This document shows positions 49,301-58,163 of a DNA stretch of 64,000 nt, one piece after another. Every line of letters starts with the position of its first letter. The stretch's first letter is position 1. This DNA is from Thalassovita sp. (lineage in GTDB: Bacteria > Pseudomonadota > Alphaproteobacteria > Rhodobacterales > Rhodobacteraceae): positions 4,243,001 to 4,307,000 of the forward strand of contig NZ_OY829290.1 in assembly GCF_963691685.1 (NCBI RefSeq), written 5' to 3'. Under the pieces are notes generated by a model. It was not told the DNA's origin. It worked only from the letters and a program-made list of their open reading frames with translations, and searched no databases. The translations under genes and the position numbers were made by a program.

Positions 49301-50875
49301 ATGCGCGATTTTCACCAACCCGGTCGATCCGAAGTTTATGCCGCCAATGGCATCTGTGCCACGTCACACCCGCTGGCGGCCAACGCCGCCGTTGATGTGC
49401 TGCGCCGCGGTGGCAACGCCATGGATGCGGCGATTGCCGGGGCTGTCCTGTTGGGGATTTGCGAACCGCAGATGACGGGGATTGGTGGCGACTGCTTTGT
49501 GCTGTTTTCGCCGGCAGGGTCCGATGACATTCTGGCGCTTAACGGTTCTGGTCGCGCGCCCGCAGCCGCTGATGCGGCCGCCCTGCGCGCCCGCGGGCTG
49601 CAAACGGTGCCGCTGACCGGACCCGAAGCGGTGACCGTGCCCGGCGCAATTGATGCCTTCTGCACCCTCAGCGAAGATCACGGCAAACTGGGGCTGGACG
49701 CCATTTTGGCCCCCGCCATTCACTACGCCGAAACCGGCGTCCCCGTGGCGCCCCGCGTTGCCTTTGACTGGGATGAAAATCAGGCGACCCTGCAGGGTCA
49801 TGGCCGCACCCATTATCTGATCAACGGTGCCGTCCCCAAACTGGGCCAGCGGTTCGCCGCCCCCGGTCAGGCCGAGGTGCTGCGCCGCCTGGCCAAGGAC
49901 GGGCCTAAGGCCTTCTATGAAGGGGAGGTTGCCGAAGATATGGTCGCTTGTCTGCGCGAGTTGGGCGGCGTTCACACGGTTGAGGATTTCGCCAACACCC
50001 GGTGCGATTACACCGATCCGGTCAGCGGTGATTACAAAGGGGTGGATCTGGTGGAGCACCCGCCAAATGGTCAGGGTGCCACCGCCAACCTGATGCTGAA
50101 CATCCTGAAACACTTTGACATCGCATCGATGGATCCTTTCGGTACCGAACGCGCCCATATCGAAGCGGAGGCGGCAAAACTGGCCTATGACGCGCGCAAT
50201 CGCTTCATTGCGGATCCGGCGATGACCACCATGCTGGAGCACATGCTGGCGCCGGAAACGGCGGCCAAGCTGGCCGCGCTGATCGATCCGAAAAAGGCCA
50301 TGGCCAACCCGCACAGCCTGTCGGAATCTGTGCATAAGGACACGATCTATATCACTGTGGTGGATAAAGATCGGATGGCGGTTTCGCTGATTTATTCGAT
50401 CTTCCACGGCTTTGGATCTGGCATTGCGTCTGAGAAATTCGGTGTCTTGATGCAGAACCGCGGTGCCGGTTTCACGCTGGAGGAAGGTCATCCAAATGAA
50501 ATGCGCGGTGGCCACCGTCCGATGCATACCATCATCCCCGGTATGCTGCGCCAGAACGGCAAGGTCTTGATGCCCTTTGGTGTGATGGGCGGCGCTTACC
50601 AGCCCAACGGCCACGCGCGATTCCTGTCAAACATGGTTGATTTCGGTATGGGCCCACAGGAGGCGATTGATGCGCCGCGCTGTTTCTCGGACGACGGCGT
50701 GATGAAGGTCGAAAAAGGCTACAGCGATCAGGTCCGCCAGGAGCTGAGCGATATGGGCCATAAAGTTGAGGTGCCCCATGGCCCTATTGGTGGCGCGCAG
50801 GCGATCCGGATTGAGGATGACGTGCTGATCGGCGCCTCTGACCCGCGCAAAGACGGCTGCGCCATCGGCTACTGA
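49301..50875 (+). CDS. ggt: Gamma-glutamyltransferase family protein
   Basis: 524 residues. The Ntn-hydrolase precursor is recognised from ATSHPLAANAAVDVLRRGGNAMDAA, EPQMTGIGGDCFVL and GRAPAAADAAALRARG. The autoprocessing and catalytic Thr348 starts the small subunit in HKDTIYITVVDKDRMAV, followed by GGHRPMHTIIPGM. The second Thr of the usual TTH motif is Ile here, as in several bacterial GGT-like acylases. No clear Sec signal, so it may be cytoplasmic and act on gamma-glutamyl metabolites or related amides. A terminator follows. Confidence 0.92.
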   Translation: MRDFHQPGRSEVYAANGICATSHPLAANAAVDVLRRGGNAMDAAIAGAVLLGICEPQMTGIGGDCFVLFSPAGSDDILALNGSGRAPAAADAAALRARGLQTVPLTGPEAVTVPGAIDAFCTLSEDHGKLGLDAILAPAIHYAETGVPVAPRVAFDWDENQATLQGHGRTHYLINGAVPKLGQRFAAPGQAEVLRRLAKDGPKAFYEGEVAEDMVACLRELGGVHTVEDFANTRCDYTDPVSGDYKGVDLVEHPPNGQGATANLMLNILKHFDIASMDPFGTERAHIEAEAAKLAYDARNRFIADPAMTTMLEHMLAPETAAKLAALIDPKKAMANPHSLSESVHKDTIYITVVDKDRMAVSLIYSIFHGFGSGIASEKFGVLMQNRGAGFTLEEGHPNEMRGGHRPMHTIIPGMLRQNGKVLMPFGVMGGAYQPNGHARFLSNMVDFGMGPQEAIDAPRCFSDDGVMKVEKGYSDQVRQELSDMGHKVEVPHGPIGGAQAIRIEDDVLIGASDPRKDGCAIGY

Positions 50876-50882
50876 TCAAACC

Positions 50883-50910
50883 AAAAAAGCGGCCCTTACC
50901 GGGGCCGCTT
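50883..50910. terminator. Terminator between ggt and hspQ
   Basis: AAGCGGCCC (50887-50895) pairs with GGGCCGCTT (50902-50910). The A-run before it becomes a T-run on the minus strand, so it suits hspQ best and probably also ends ggt. Confidence 0.85.
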
Positions 50911-50951
50911 CCACTCTGCCTGTGATCGGCAGTCGGATCAATTGAACCGGA

Positions 50952-51281
50952 TCAGTTCAGCGAGAAATGCAACGGGTAATGGCCATCCTCAAAGGGGCCA
51001 AAAAGGTCCGGAATATCCGGGTGGCTGACCGGTTCGCCTGAGTAATCGGCCACCAGGTTCTGCTCTGACACATAGGCCACATAGTAGCTTTGATCGTTTT
51101 CAGCGAGCAGGTGATAGAACGGCTGTTCCTTGCGAGGGCGGCTGTCTTCGGGGATGGAGCGATACCATTCCTCGGTGTTGTTAAACTCAGGATCCACGTC
51201 AAAAACCACCCCGCGAAAGGGATGTTTTTTGTGCCGAACAACTTGGCCCAAATGATATTTTGCGCGCGATCTTAGCATCAT
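50952..51281 (-). CDS. hspQ: Heat shock protein HspQ (hemimethylated-DNA-binding YccV family)
   Basis: 109 residues, the family's usual length. The SH3-like barrel is recognised from KYHLGQVVRHKKHPFRGVVFDVDPEF and QPFYHLLAENDQSYYVAYVSEQNLV (quoted in part: GQVVRHKKHPFRGVVFDVD, QPFYHLLAENDQ). In E. coli HspQ is a heat-shock protein that binds Lon as a specificity-enhancing factor and was first described as binding hemimethylated oriC DNA. Two adjacent ATG codons mark the start. Divergent from the AEC transporter. Confidence 0.95.
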   Translation of the reverse strand: MMLRSRAKYHLGQVVRHKKHPFRGVVFDVDPEFNNTEEWYRSIPEDSRPRKEQPFYHLLAENDQSYYVAYVSEQNLVADYSGEPVSHPDIPDLFGPFEDGHYPLHFSLN

Positions 51282-51361
51282 CTTGCAGCCCCCATATCCC
51301 AGAGATAGACCTTTCGGGGGAGGCTGTCCATGTCTGACGGCAAATCTGAGGGAAACAGACT

Positions 51362-52243
51362 GTGAACCTAATTCTGACAGTGTTGGAAATCACCGCACCG
51401 GTGTTTTTCCTAGCGATGATCGGTTTTGTCTGGGTGAAGGCCGGCTTTGAATACCGCATCCGCTTTGTCACCCAGCTGGCGATGAACCTTGGCATTCCCT
51501 GCCTGATTTTCACCGCGCTGATGAAAACGCAGATTGAACCGCAGGCATTGGCGGATCTGACGTTGGCCTCCATCGCAGCTTACGGCGCGGTGACTGTCGC
51601 CGCCTATGGGCTGGTCAAACTGACCCGACTGGACGTGCGCACCTATCTGGCGCCGATCATTTTTGGCAACACCGGCAACCTGGGTTTGCCGCTGGCGATG
51701 TTCGCCTTTGGTGAGGTGGGCCTCAGCTACGCGGTGGTGGTGTTTGCGGTCATGGCGATCTGGTCTTTCACCTTTGGGGTCTGGCTGGTGGCTGGCGGCG
51801 GATCGCTGCTGAAGGTGATTAAGGAACCGCTGGTATCGGCAACCCTGCTGGGGGCGCTGTTCCTGTGGCAGGGCTGGCAGACGCCCTTGTTCCTGACCAA
51901 CACACTGGAGCTGATCGGCCAGATGGCAATTCCTTTGATGCTGATCACGCTGGGGGTCGCTGTGGCGCGGCTGTCGCCGGGGCAGATCGGGCAGGCCACC
52001 TGGATTTCGCTGGTCAAATACCTGCTGTGCTTTGCGCTGTCCTATGTCATCGCGCAGGCCTTCCAGCTGGAACCGGTTGCCGCTGCGGTGCTGGTGATCC
52101 AGATCGCAACGCCGGTGGCCGTCTCATCCTACCTGCTGGCCGAGAAATACGGCGCGGATTCGGGATCGGTGGCGGGTCTGGTTGTTGTCTCAACCCTGAT
52201 GTCGATCTGCGCGATTCCGCTGATGCTGGCGCTTTTGATCTGA
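51362..52243 (+). CDS. AEC-family (auxin efflux carrier type) transporter
   Basis: 293 residues starting at GTG 51362, with GAGGGAA upstream. About ten membrane helices are arranged as two five-helix repeats. Family signature regions are LNLGIPCLIFTALMKT-like (here NLGIPCLIFTALMKT) and IIFGNTGNLGLPLAMFAFGE, with the Asn-Pro/Gly bends of the elevator fold, and a second-half counterpart in QIATPVAVSSYLLAEKYG. Members carry malonate, malate and other carboxylates; the substrate here is unknown. A perfect hairpin with an internal palindrome follows the stop. Confidence 0.9.
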   Translation: MNLILTVLEITAPVFFLAMIGFVWVKAGFEYRIRFVTQLAMNLGIPCLIFTALMKTQIEPQALADLTLASIAAYGAVTVAAYGLVKLTRLDVRTYLAPIIFGNTGNLGLPLAMFAFGEVGLSYAVVVFAVMAIWSFTFGVWLVAGGGSLLKVIKEPLVSATLLGALFLWQGWQTPLFLTNTLELIGQMAIPLMLITLGVAVARLSPGQIGQATWISLVKYLLCFALSYVIAQAFQLEPVAAAVLVIQIATPVAVSSYLLAEKYGADSGSVAGLVVVSTLMSICAIPLMLALLI

Positions 52244-52275
52244 AAATGGGGCAATTGTGATCACCTGCCCCATTT
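52244..52275 (+). other. Hairpin directly after the AEC transporter gene
   Basis: AAATGGGGCA (52244-52253) pairs perfectly with TGCCCCATTT (52266-52275). The 12-nt loop contains the palindrome GTGATCAC. No T-run follows, so it may protect the 3' end, act as a weak terminator or serve as a protein-binding dyad. Confidence 0.5.
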
Positions 52276-52341
52276 GCAGGACAGCCCCTTTGCGATAAAC
52301 TGGGCCAAAAGAACAAATATAAAATTGAGAGCACGAGGCAG

Positions 52342-52926
52342 ATGAGCAGAATCCTACGCCTGTTTGTGCTGATGATGGTTTTGGCGTCCTGCGGTGGTGG
52401 CAACTATTCGGCCCCACGCAATCTGGACAATGCCTGTTCGATCCTCAGCCAACGCCCGAAATACGCCCGCGCCTTCCGCGCGACCGAGCGCCGTTGGGGT
52501 GTGCCAATGCATGTGCAGATGGCCACCATCTATCAAGAGAGCAAATTTATCGGCAACGCCCGCACGCCCTACCGCTATGTGCTGGGGGTGATCCCGATGG
52601 GCCGCGTCAGTTCAGCCTATGGCTACAGCCAGGCGCTGGATGGCACCTGGGCCGAATATCAGCGCGACACCCGCAGCTATGGGGCGCGGCGCGATAACAT
52701 CTATGACGCCTCGGACTTCATGGGCTGGTACATGAACAATTCGCGCGACCGCAACGGTATCGCGCTGAACAATGCCAAGCACCAATATCTGGCCTATCAC
52801 GAAGGTCAGACCGGCTATAAGCGCGGAACCTATAAGCGCAAAAGCTGGCTGGTCCGGATCTCAAATGAGGTCGACAGCCGCGCCAAGATGTATCAGGCCC
52901 AGCTGCGCAGCTGCTCACGGTTCTGA
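52342..52926 (+). CDS. Lipoprotein with lysozyme-like (SLT) domain
   Basis: 194 residues with a lipoprotein leader (MSRILRLFVLMMVLASC, lipobox LASC). The mature part resembles soluble lytic transglycosylases: ERRWGVPMHVQMATIYQESKF with a Glu in the catalytic position, then AYGYSQALDGTWAEYQRDT and HQYLAYHEGQTGYKRGTY. It may cleave peptidoglycan glycan strands from the outer membrane or act as a non-enzymatic relative. It is followed by a bidirectional terminator shared with lolA. Confidence 0.87.
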   Translation: MSRILRLFVLMMVLASCGGGNYSAPRNLDNACSILSQRPKYARAFRATERRWGVPMHVQMATIYQESKFIGNARTPYRYVLGVIPMGRVSSAYGYSQALDGTWAEYQRDTRSYGARRDNIYDASDFMGWYMNNSRDRNGIALNNAKHQYLAYHEGQTGYKRGTYKRKSWLVRISNEVDSRAKMYQAQLRSCSRF

Positions 52927-52944
52927 CGATCATCCGTTGAATGA

Positions 52945-52978
52945 AAAACGCCAGCGTGCCCCGGCCCGCTGGCGTTTT
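52945..52978. terminator. Bidirectional terminator, SLT lipoprotein / lolA
   Basis: AAAACGCCAGCG (52945-52956) pairs perfectly with CGCTGGCGTTTT (52967-52978), with A and T runs on both ends. It ends both converging genes. Confidence 0.95.
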
Positions 52979-53010
52979 GCGTTTTGGCTTGTGGGCTGAG
53001 GGACCGACGC

Positions 53011-53613
53011 TCAGCGGCTGCGGCGCTCTTTCTCCACCCCGATATCGAAAATCTGGTTTGACAGTTTCACCGAACTGTCCAGCGCGCCCAAAACCACCGT
53101 GGTGGCCGAACCGGCATCATCCCGCACGATCCACTGGCGCAGCTGCACGGGATTGTCGGTGAACACGAGGCTGAGCGTGCCGTATTCCGGATGCTCAGGA
53201 TCCTGCGCCACAACGGTGGTGGCGGTGCCATCATAGCTGTGGCCCACCACCATATTGGCGCGGCCCAGATTGATGTTGCGATCCAGGATCAGCTTCAGCG
53301 GCGTTTTCCCCAAGGGGTAGGTTTCCGGCTGCAGATTGCCGCGTGGATCGAAAATGGCCACGGTGCGCGCCTCGGCCAGAACCAAGGTTTTGTCCTGATC
53401 ATATTCGAACCGGATCTTCCACGGCCGTTTCAGCATCAGCTGCCCGGTCATGATGGTGCCGTCATCACTGATCTGGGTGAAATCCGCCTGAGCAGTTTTC
53501 AGATCGTTCAGATAGGCCGACAGCTGGTTCAGCGAGATCTTCTCGGCCAAGGCCGGCAGTGCGCTGAGGCTCAACGCCGTCAGGGCGGCGACTGTGTAAC
53601 GAAGTGTTTTCAT
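53011..53613 (-). CDS. lolA: Outer-membrane lipoprotein carrier LolA
   Basis: 200 residues with a Sec signal (MKTLRYTVAALTALSLSALPALA). LolA accepts lipoproteins from LolCDE and carries them across the periplasm. The fold is recognised from LSAYLNDLKTAQADFTQISDDG, GQLMLKRPWKIRFEYDQ and the region DDAGSATTVVLGAL. It lies 110 bp downstream of ftsK on the same strand, but an intrinsic terminator sits between them, so it probably also has its own promoter. Confidence 0.95.
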   Translation of the reverse strand: MKTLRYTVAALTALSLSALPALAEKISLNQLSAYLNDLKTAQADFTQISDDGTIMTGQLMLKRPWKIRFEYDQDKTLVLAEARTVAIFDPRGNLQPETYPLGKTPLKLILDRNINLGRANMVVGHSYDGTATTVVAQDPEHPEYGTLSLVFTDNPVQLRQWIVRDDAGSATTVVLGALDSSVKLSNQIFDIGVEKERRSR

Positions 53614-53680
53614 ACCAATAACCTAAGCAATTTCAGCACCGTCACCAGTGGGCGGTGGCTCACAAACATGTCAAATGGCA

Positions 53681-53707
53681 AAAAGCGGCCCATCTCTGGA
53701 CCGCTTT
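53681..53707 (-). terminator. ftsK terminator
   Basis: On the minus strand AAAGCGG and CCGCTTT (53701-53707 and 53682-53688) form the outer stem. CCA/TGG pairs form the inner stem after one mismatch, with a GAGA loop and a following T-run. It separates ftsK from lolA. Confidence 0.8.
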
Positions 53708-53723
53708 GCAATTTCTCGCTGAT

Positions 53724-56700
53724 TTACCCGGCCTCGGGCACCAGCACCTCCCGTTTGCCGACATGGTTGGCGGCAGAGACGACCCCTTCATCCTCCATCT
53801 GCTCCACCAATCGGGCGGCTTTGTTGTAGCCAATCGCCAGTTTCCGCTGGATGTAGGAGGTTGAGCATTTGCGGTCCTTGGCCACAATCGCCACTGCCTG
53901 ATCATAAAGCGCATCTTCGCCATTGGTGTTGCCACCAAGGCCCAGAACCGCATCGATATTGTCGGCTTTTTCGTCCTCCGGACCTTCGACCACACCACCG
54001 ATGTAATCCGGCGGGCCGTAGCTCTTCAGATGGTTGACGATTTCCTCAACCTCTTCGTCGCTGACAAAGGGACCGTGGCAACGGGTGATCTTGGCGCCAC
54101 CGGCCATGTAGAGCATGTCGCCCATACCCAAGAGCTGCTCTGCCCCCATTTCCCCAAGGATCGTGCGGCTGTCCACTTTCGACGTTACCTGGAAAGAGAT
54201 GCGAGTGGGGAAGTTTGCCTTGATCGTACCGGTGATCACGTCCACCGACGGACGCTGCGTCGCCATGATCAGGTGAATGCCCGAGGCACGCGCCATCTGC
54301 GCCAGACGCTGAATGCAGGCTTCGATCTCTTTACCCGCCACCATCATCAGGTCGGCCATCTCATCCACGATGACCACGATATAGGGCATTTTGACGGGGG
54401 TGATTTCCTCAGTCTCAAAGACGGGCTCACCAGTCTCATCGTCAAATCCGGTCTGCACCGTGCGGCTGAAGGTTTCGCCTTTGGCCAGCGCGTCCTCAAC
54501 CCGGCTGTTGTAGCCGTCGATGTTGCGCACACCCATCTTGGACATCTTGCGATAGCGATCTTCCATCTCGCCCACTGTCCATTTCAGGGCGACCACCGCC
54601 TTCTTCGGATCGGTCACAACCGGCGACAGCAGATGCGGGATGCCGTCATAAACGCTGAGTTCCAGCATCTTTGGGTCGATCATGATCAACCGGCATTCCT
54701 CGGGCGTCAGCTTGTAGAGCAGGCTGAGAATCATCGTGTTGATCGCCACCGACTTACCCGAACCGGTGGTCCCTGCGATCAGCAGGTGGGGCATCTTGGC
54801 AAGGTTGGCGACAACCGGGTCACCGCCAATGTCCTTGCCCAGCGCCAGCGGCAGCTTTTGGTTGCTGTCGCCAAAATCACGGGCGGCCAGAATTTCACGC
54901 AGCACCACTTTTTCGCGGTTTTCATTCGGCAGTTCAATCCCGATCACGCTGCGGCCGGGCACGGTCGATACACGTGCCGACAGGGCCGACATGGATCGCG
55001 CGATGTCATCGGCCAGACCGATCACACGGCTGGCCTTCAGGCCCGGTGCGGGCTCCAGCTCATACATGGTGACAACGGGGCCGGGGCGGACACTGACGAT
55101 CTCCCCTTTGACGCCGTAGTCATCCAGCACGTTTTCCAACATGCGCGCATTTTCCTCCAGCGCCTCATCACTCAGATGGTGGCGTTGGATCAGCGACGGG
55201 TTGGCCAGAAGGCCAAGCGGCGGCAGCTCATATTCCAGCCCCTTCTCCTCAAAGCTGAGCGCAGGCTGTGCCTCGGCTTTGGCGCGGCTGGAAGGCTGGA
55301 TCGGCTTGCGGTTCAAGGGTTGCACAACTTTGCGCGGCTCAGGTGTGGGGATCGCGGTGCGCGGCGCTGCGACAGGCTGCGGCGCAGGTTGTGGGGCGGG
55401 CTGCACAGCAACGGGCTCCACTGCGGGCGCGACAACACCCTCATCAATCGAGGCTGCGATTTCCGCAATATCCGCCGCCAAAGGCTCCGCCACCGGTTCA
55501 GGCGCGGATTGCCACGACGCTGCAGAATAAGGCACCCCATCCTGCGGCATACCCTCTTGCGGCACGGCCTCAGCAAAGGGGTTTGTGCTGGTCGCTTGTG
55601 GCGTGTCGGCAGTTTGCATTGGCGCGGCGGCAGGGGCAGCTGCAACAGGGGCAGCCATAACGGGTGCAGTCAGTGGCGGTTCAGCCCGCAGGCCTGCGGT
55701 CAGGGGCGGCTCAGGTGGCAGTTCAGCCGGGCCGGCCGGTTGCGCCGGGCCTGCATCAGGGTTGAACACCAGCGGATCCGGCCCGCGGCCACGGCCCTTG
55801 GTCAGCGGCGCGACGGTTTCCACCTGCACCGCTGGGTTTGACCGCACCCGCGACTTGATCACATCAGCGATCTTGGCCTTAATCCGGTCATCGCCGGGCG
55901 CCGGAACATCCGGGGCCAGATCAGGCTGCACCATTTCGGGGGGTGGCAATTCCTCCGCCTCAACCGGATCCGAGCGGCGGATCAGGGTCGGCATACGTTT
56001 GAGCAAGCTTGGCTTTTCGGGCGCAGGTTCTTCTGCGGCCTCTTCCATAAACTCGATATCGTCTTCGTCCGTGACCTGCCATTCCTGCTCCTCGGCGAGG
56101 CGCTGTTTTTCTGCGCGACGTTCGGCACGGCTGGCCTGCATGGATTGCGCCTTGCCCATGGCACCATGGGCGCCGCGGCCCAACAAGGTCAGCAGCGCGG
56201 CATAGGTCATGATGACGCCAACAAGCAGGAAGCGGCCACCGCGTTTGACCTCTGGCAGGGTGAAGCCAAGAACAAAGATGCCCAGAACCAGCATCGCCAC
56301 GGCCGTCAGCGCCGACAGCAGTTTCAGCGCCAGCGTCGACGGTACGATGGTCAGGGCAAAGCCAAGGATCGCATCACCAAACCGCCCGCCCAGACCATAG
56401 CCATGGTTCCAACCTTCACCGGGCAAGAGAGTGGCGGCATAGACCGAGGTCACGGCAATCAGGATCGGCAGGAAGACCAGACGGCCCACAGCCCGGTCCA
56501 CACCATGATGCATCACCAGACGTGCGCCCCACGCCAAGGTGGTCATCGGCAGCACCCAGGCGCCCAAGCCCAGCATCACCGACAACAGAGCCGAGATGGA
56601 GGCCCCGGGACGGCCCAGCCAGTTCTGCACCGGCGCATCGGTGGAGGACAGGAAAGACGGATCCTCGGGCGTGTAGGAATAGATCATCGCGCCCATCGCC

Positions 56701-56810
56701 AGACCAACAAGGATCAGGACAATCCCCAGAAGCTCCTTGCCGCGTTTTTCCATTGCGGCCTGCATGTCACTGCCAAAAAGCGGATCGCGCCCACGTGCTT
56801 GATATGCCAT
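53724..56810 (-). CDS. ftsK: DNA translocase FtsK
   Basis: 1028 residues. Four to five membrane segments (about residues 25-200, for example LGIVLILVGLAMGAMIYSY and LLGIVLI) anchor it at the septum. They are followed by a long Pro/Ala/Gln-rich linker (about 230-520) and the motor: Walker A AGTTGSGKSVAINTM (about 690), LIMIDPKMLELSVYDGIPHL, Walker B IVVIVDEMADLMMVAGKEIE and MATQRPSVDVITGTIKANFP. The C-terminal gamma winged helix (CSTSYIQRKLAIGYNKAARL) reads KOPS signals and activates XerD. The upstream aminotransferase gene is 15 bp away. Confidence 0.98.
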   Translation of the reverse strand: MAYQARGRDPLFGSDMQAAMEKRGKELLGIVLILVGLAMGAMIYSYTPEDPSFLSSTDAPVQNWLGRPGASISALLSVMLGLGAWVLPMTTLAWGARLVMHHGVDRAVGRLVFLPILIAVTSVYAATLLPGEGWNHGYGLGGRFGDAILGFALTIVPSTLALKLLSALTAVAMLVLGIFVLGFTLPEVKRGGRFLLVGVIMTYAALLTLLGRGAHGAMGKAQSMQASRAERRAEKQRLAEEQEWQVTDEDDIEFMEEAAEEPAPEKPSLLKRMPTLIRRSDPVEAEELPPPEMVQPDLAPDVPAPGDDRIKAKIADVIKSRVRSNPAVQVETVAPLTKGRGRGPDPLVFNPDAGPAQPAGPAELPPEPPLTAGLRAEPPLTAPVMAAPVAAAPAAAPMQTADTPQATSTNPFAEAVPQEGMPQDGVPYSAASWQSAPEPVAEPLAADIAEIAASIDEGVVAPAVEPVAVQPAPQPAPQPVAAPRTAIPTPEPRKVVQPLNRKPIQPSSRAKAEAQPALSFEEKGLEYELPPLGLLANPSLIQRHHLSDEALEENARMLENVLDDYGVKGEIVSVRPGPVVTMYELEPAPGLKASRVIGLADDIARSMSALSARVSTVPGRSVIGIELPNENREKVVLREILAARDFGDSNQKLPLALGKDIGGDPVVANLAKMPHLLIAGTTGSGKSVAINTMILSLLYKLTPEECRLIMIDPKMLELSVYDGIPHLLSPVVTDPKKAVVALKWTVGEMEDRYRKMSKMGVRNIDGYNSRVEDALAKGETFSRTVQTGFDDETGEPVFETEEITPVKMPYIVVIVDEMADLMMVAGKEIEACIQRLAQMARASGIHLIMATQRPSVDVITGTIKANFPTRISFQVTSKVDSRTILGEMGAEQLLGMGDMLYMAGGAKITRCHGPFVSDEEVEEIVNHLKSYGPPDYIGGVVEGPEDEKADNIDAVLGLGGNTNGEDALYDQAVAIVAKDRKCSTSYIQRKLAIGYNKAARLVEQMEDEGVVSAANHVGKREVLVPEAG

Positions 56811-56825
56811 CGCTGCCCTCGTTCC

Positions 56826-58004
56826 TTAACCGTAAATACATGACCGCAACGCTGTCAGCGCGCGTTCGACATCTTCGTTTGAATGCACCAAAGCGACCCG
56901 GATGTATTCCTTACCCGGGTTAAACCCATCCACCTCACGCGCCAGATAGGCGCCGGGCAGAACCCGCACTCCGGTCTCTTGCCAGAGCTTCAGCGCCGAG
57001 GCCTCACCATCCTTGACCGGCAGCCACAGGAAGAAGCCCGCTTCGGGGCTTTCATAGCCGGGAATGTCGCCGAAGATCCGATCCGCGATGGAGAATTTCT
57101 GCTGATAGAGGTGCCGGTTTTCCACCACATGCCCCTCATCCGCCCAGACGCGTTCAGCGGCGCGCTGCAAGGGCAGTGGCAAAGGTGCACCCGAATAGGC
57201 CCGCAACTGTTTGATACGTTTCAGGCTTTCGGGGCCACCGGCCACAAAGCCCGAGCGCAGGCCGGGCAGGTTCGATCGCTTCGAGAGCGAATGGAAAATC
57301 ACCACCCGTTCAGGATCCGCACCCAGCTCTTGCGCCACGTCCAGCGCACCGGTTGGGGCTTCACCTCGGTAGATCTCAGAATAACATTCGTCCGCAAAGA
57401 CACGGAAATCATACTGTTCGGCCAAACGGATCAGATCCGTCCAATACTGGCGGCTGGCCACCGCCCCCTGGGGGTTGGCGGGTGAACAGATATAGGCCGC
57501 AGCGACCCGGTTCAGCACCTCGGCCGGCAATGCAGTGTAATCGGGCAGATGGCCGCTTTCTTTGGTGGCAGGCACCATCATCGGTTCCGCCCCAACCGAA
57601 ATCGCGCCGATCATGTAGACCTGATAAAAGGGATTGGGCAGCAGGATCACCGGGCGATCGCCGCCCTTCTGCTCAGGCACCAAGGCCATGCAGGCGTTAT
57701 AAAGCCCCTCACGAGTGCCGTTGAGCACCATGATCTGGCTTCCGGCATCCAGCCCAACACCGTAACGGCGCTGGACCCAAACGCGAATCGCCTCCAGCAA
57801 CTCGGGGGTGCCGTCATTGGGCGGGTATTTTCCGAAACCTTCGGCGTTTTCTGCAATGATATCAGCCACCCACGCCGGGAAAGCGTGTTTGGGTTCGCCA
57901 ATGGTCATATGCATGGCTGCGCCGCCCGGTTCATGCACGTCCAACAAGGCGCGCAGACGCGGGAATGCATAAGCGGGAAGGTTCGAAAACCGCTCAGGAA
58001 ACAT
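56826..58004 (-). CDS. Class I/II aminotransferase, DapC-like
   Basis: 392 residues from ATG 58004; TTG 58019 is a longer alternative. Fold-type I features: MTIGEPKHAFPAWVADII, KYPPNDGTPELLEAIRVW, NPFYQVY, AYICSPANPQGAV, and the PLP lysine in FHSLSKRSNLPGLRSGF. Its sequence pattern resembles N-succinyl-diaminopimelate aminotransferases of the DapC type. If so it would complete the lysine/cell-wall pathway served by dapB, but substrate assignment by eye is uncertain. It precedes ftsK by 15 bp, so the two are probably cotranscribed. Confidence 0.85.
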   Translation of the reverse strand: MFPERFSNLPAYAFPRLRALLDVHEPGGAAMHMTIGEPKHAFPAWVADIIAENAEGFGKYPPNDGTPELLEAIRVWVQRRYGVGLDAGSQIMVLNGTREGLYNACMALVPEQKGGDRPVILLPNPFYQVYMIGAISVGAEPMMVPATKESGHLPDYTALPAEVLNRVAAAYICSPANPQGAVASRQYWTDLIRLAEQYDFRVFADECYSEIYRGEAPTGALDVAQELGADPERVVIFHSLSKRSNLPGLRSGFVAGGPESLKRIKQLRAYSGAPLPLPLQRAAERVWADEGHVVENRHLYQQKFSIADRIFGDIPGYESPEAGFFLWLPVKDGEASALKLWQETGVRVLPGAYLAREVDGFNPGKEYIRVALVHSNEDVERALTALRSCIYG

Positions 58005-58061
58005 CAGATTTTGCCTCAATGTATCGGGATCATTGTCGCCCCGTTTGCGTTGAGACTAGCC

Positions 58062-58104
58062 AAAAGGGCCCGCCGCGTCCAGTTCCGACGCGGCGGGCCC
58101 CTTT
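58062..58104 (-). terminator. Amidase gene terminator
   Basis: A 14-bp perfect GC stem: 58066-58079 with 58087-58100, loop of 7 nt, and TTTT on the outgoing minus strand. It separates the amidase from the aminotransferase-ftsK unit. Confidence 0.93.
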
Positions 58105-58163
58105 CTGTTGTGACCTTTTTGACGAAGCGGGTCAGGAATTTACACCGAAGTGCAACCCCCTCC

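Noticed and set aside
49068..49367. 99-codon minus-strand frame overlapping the start of ggt
   Set aside because: It runs through the ggt hairpin and ribosome site in antisense and shows no family similarity.
54030..55841. 603-codon plus-strand frame opposite ftsK
   Set aside because: Antisense to the FtsK linker and motor; Arg/His-rich with no recognisable motif.
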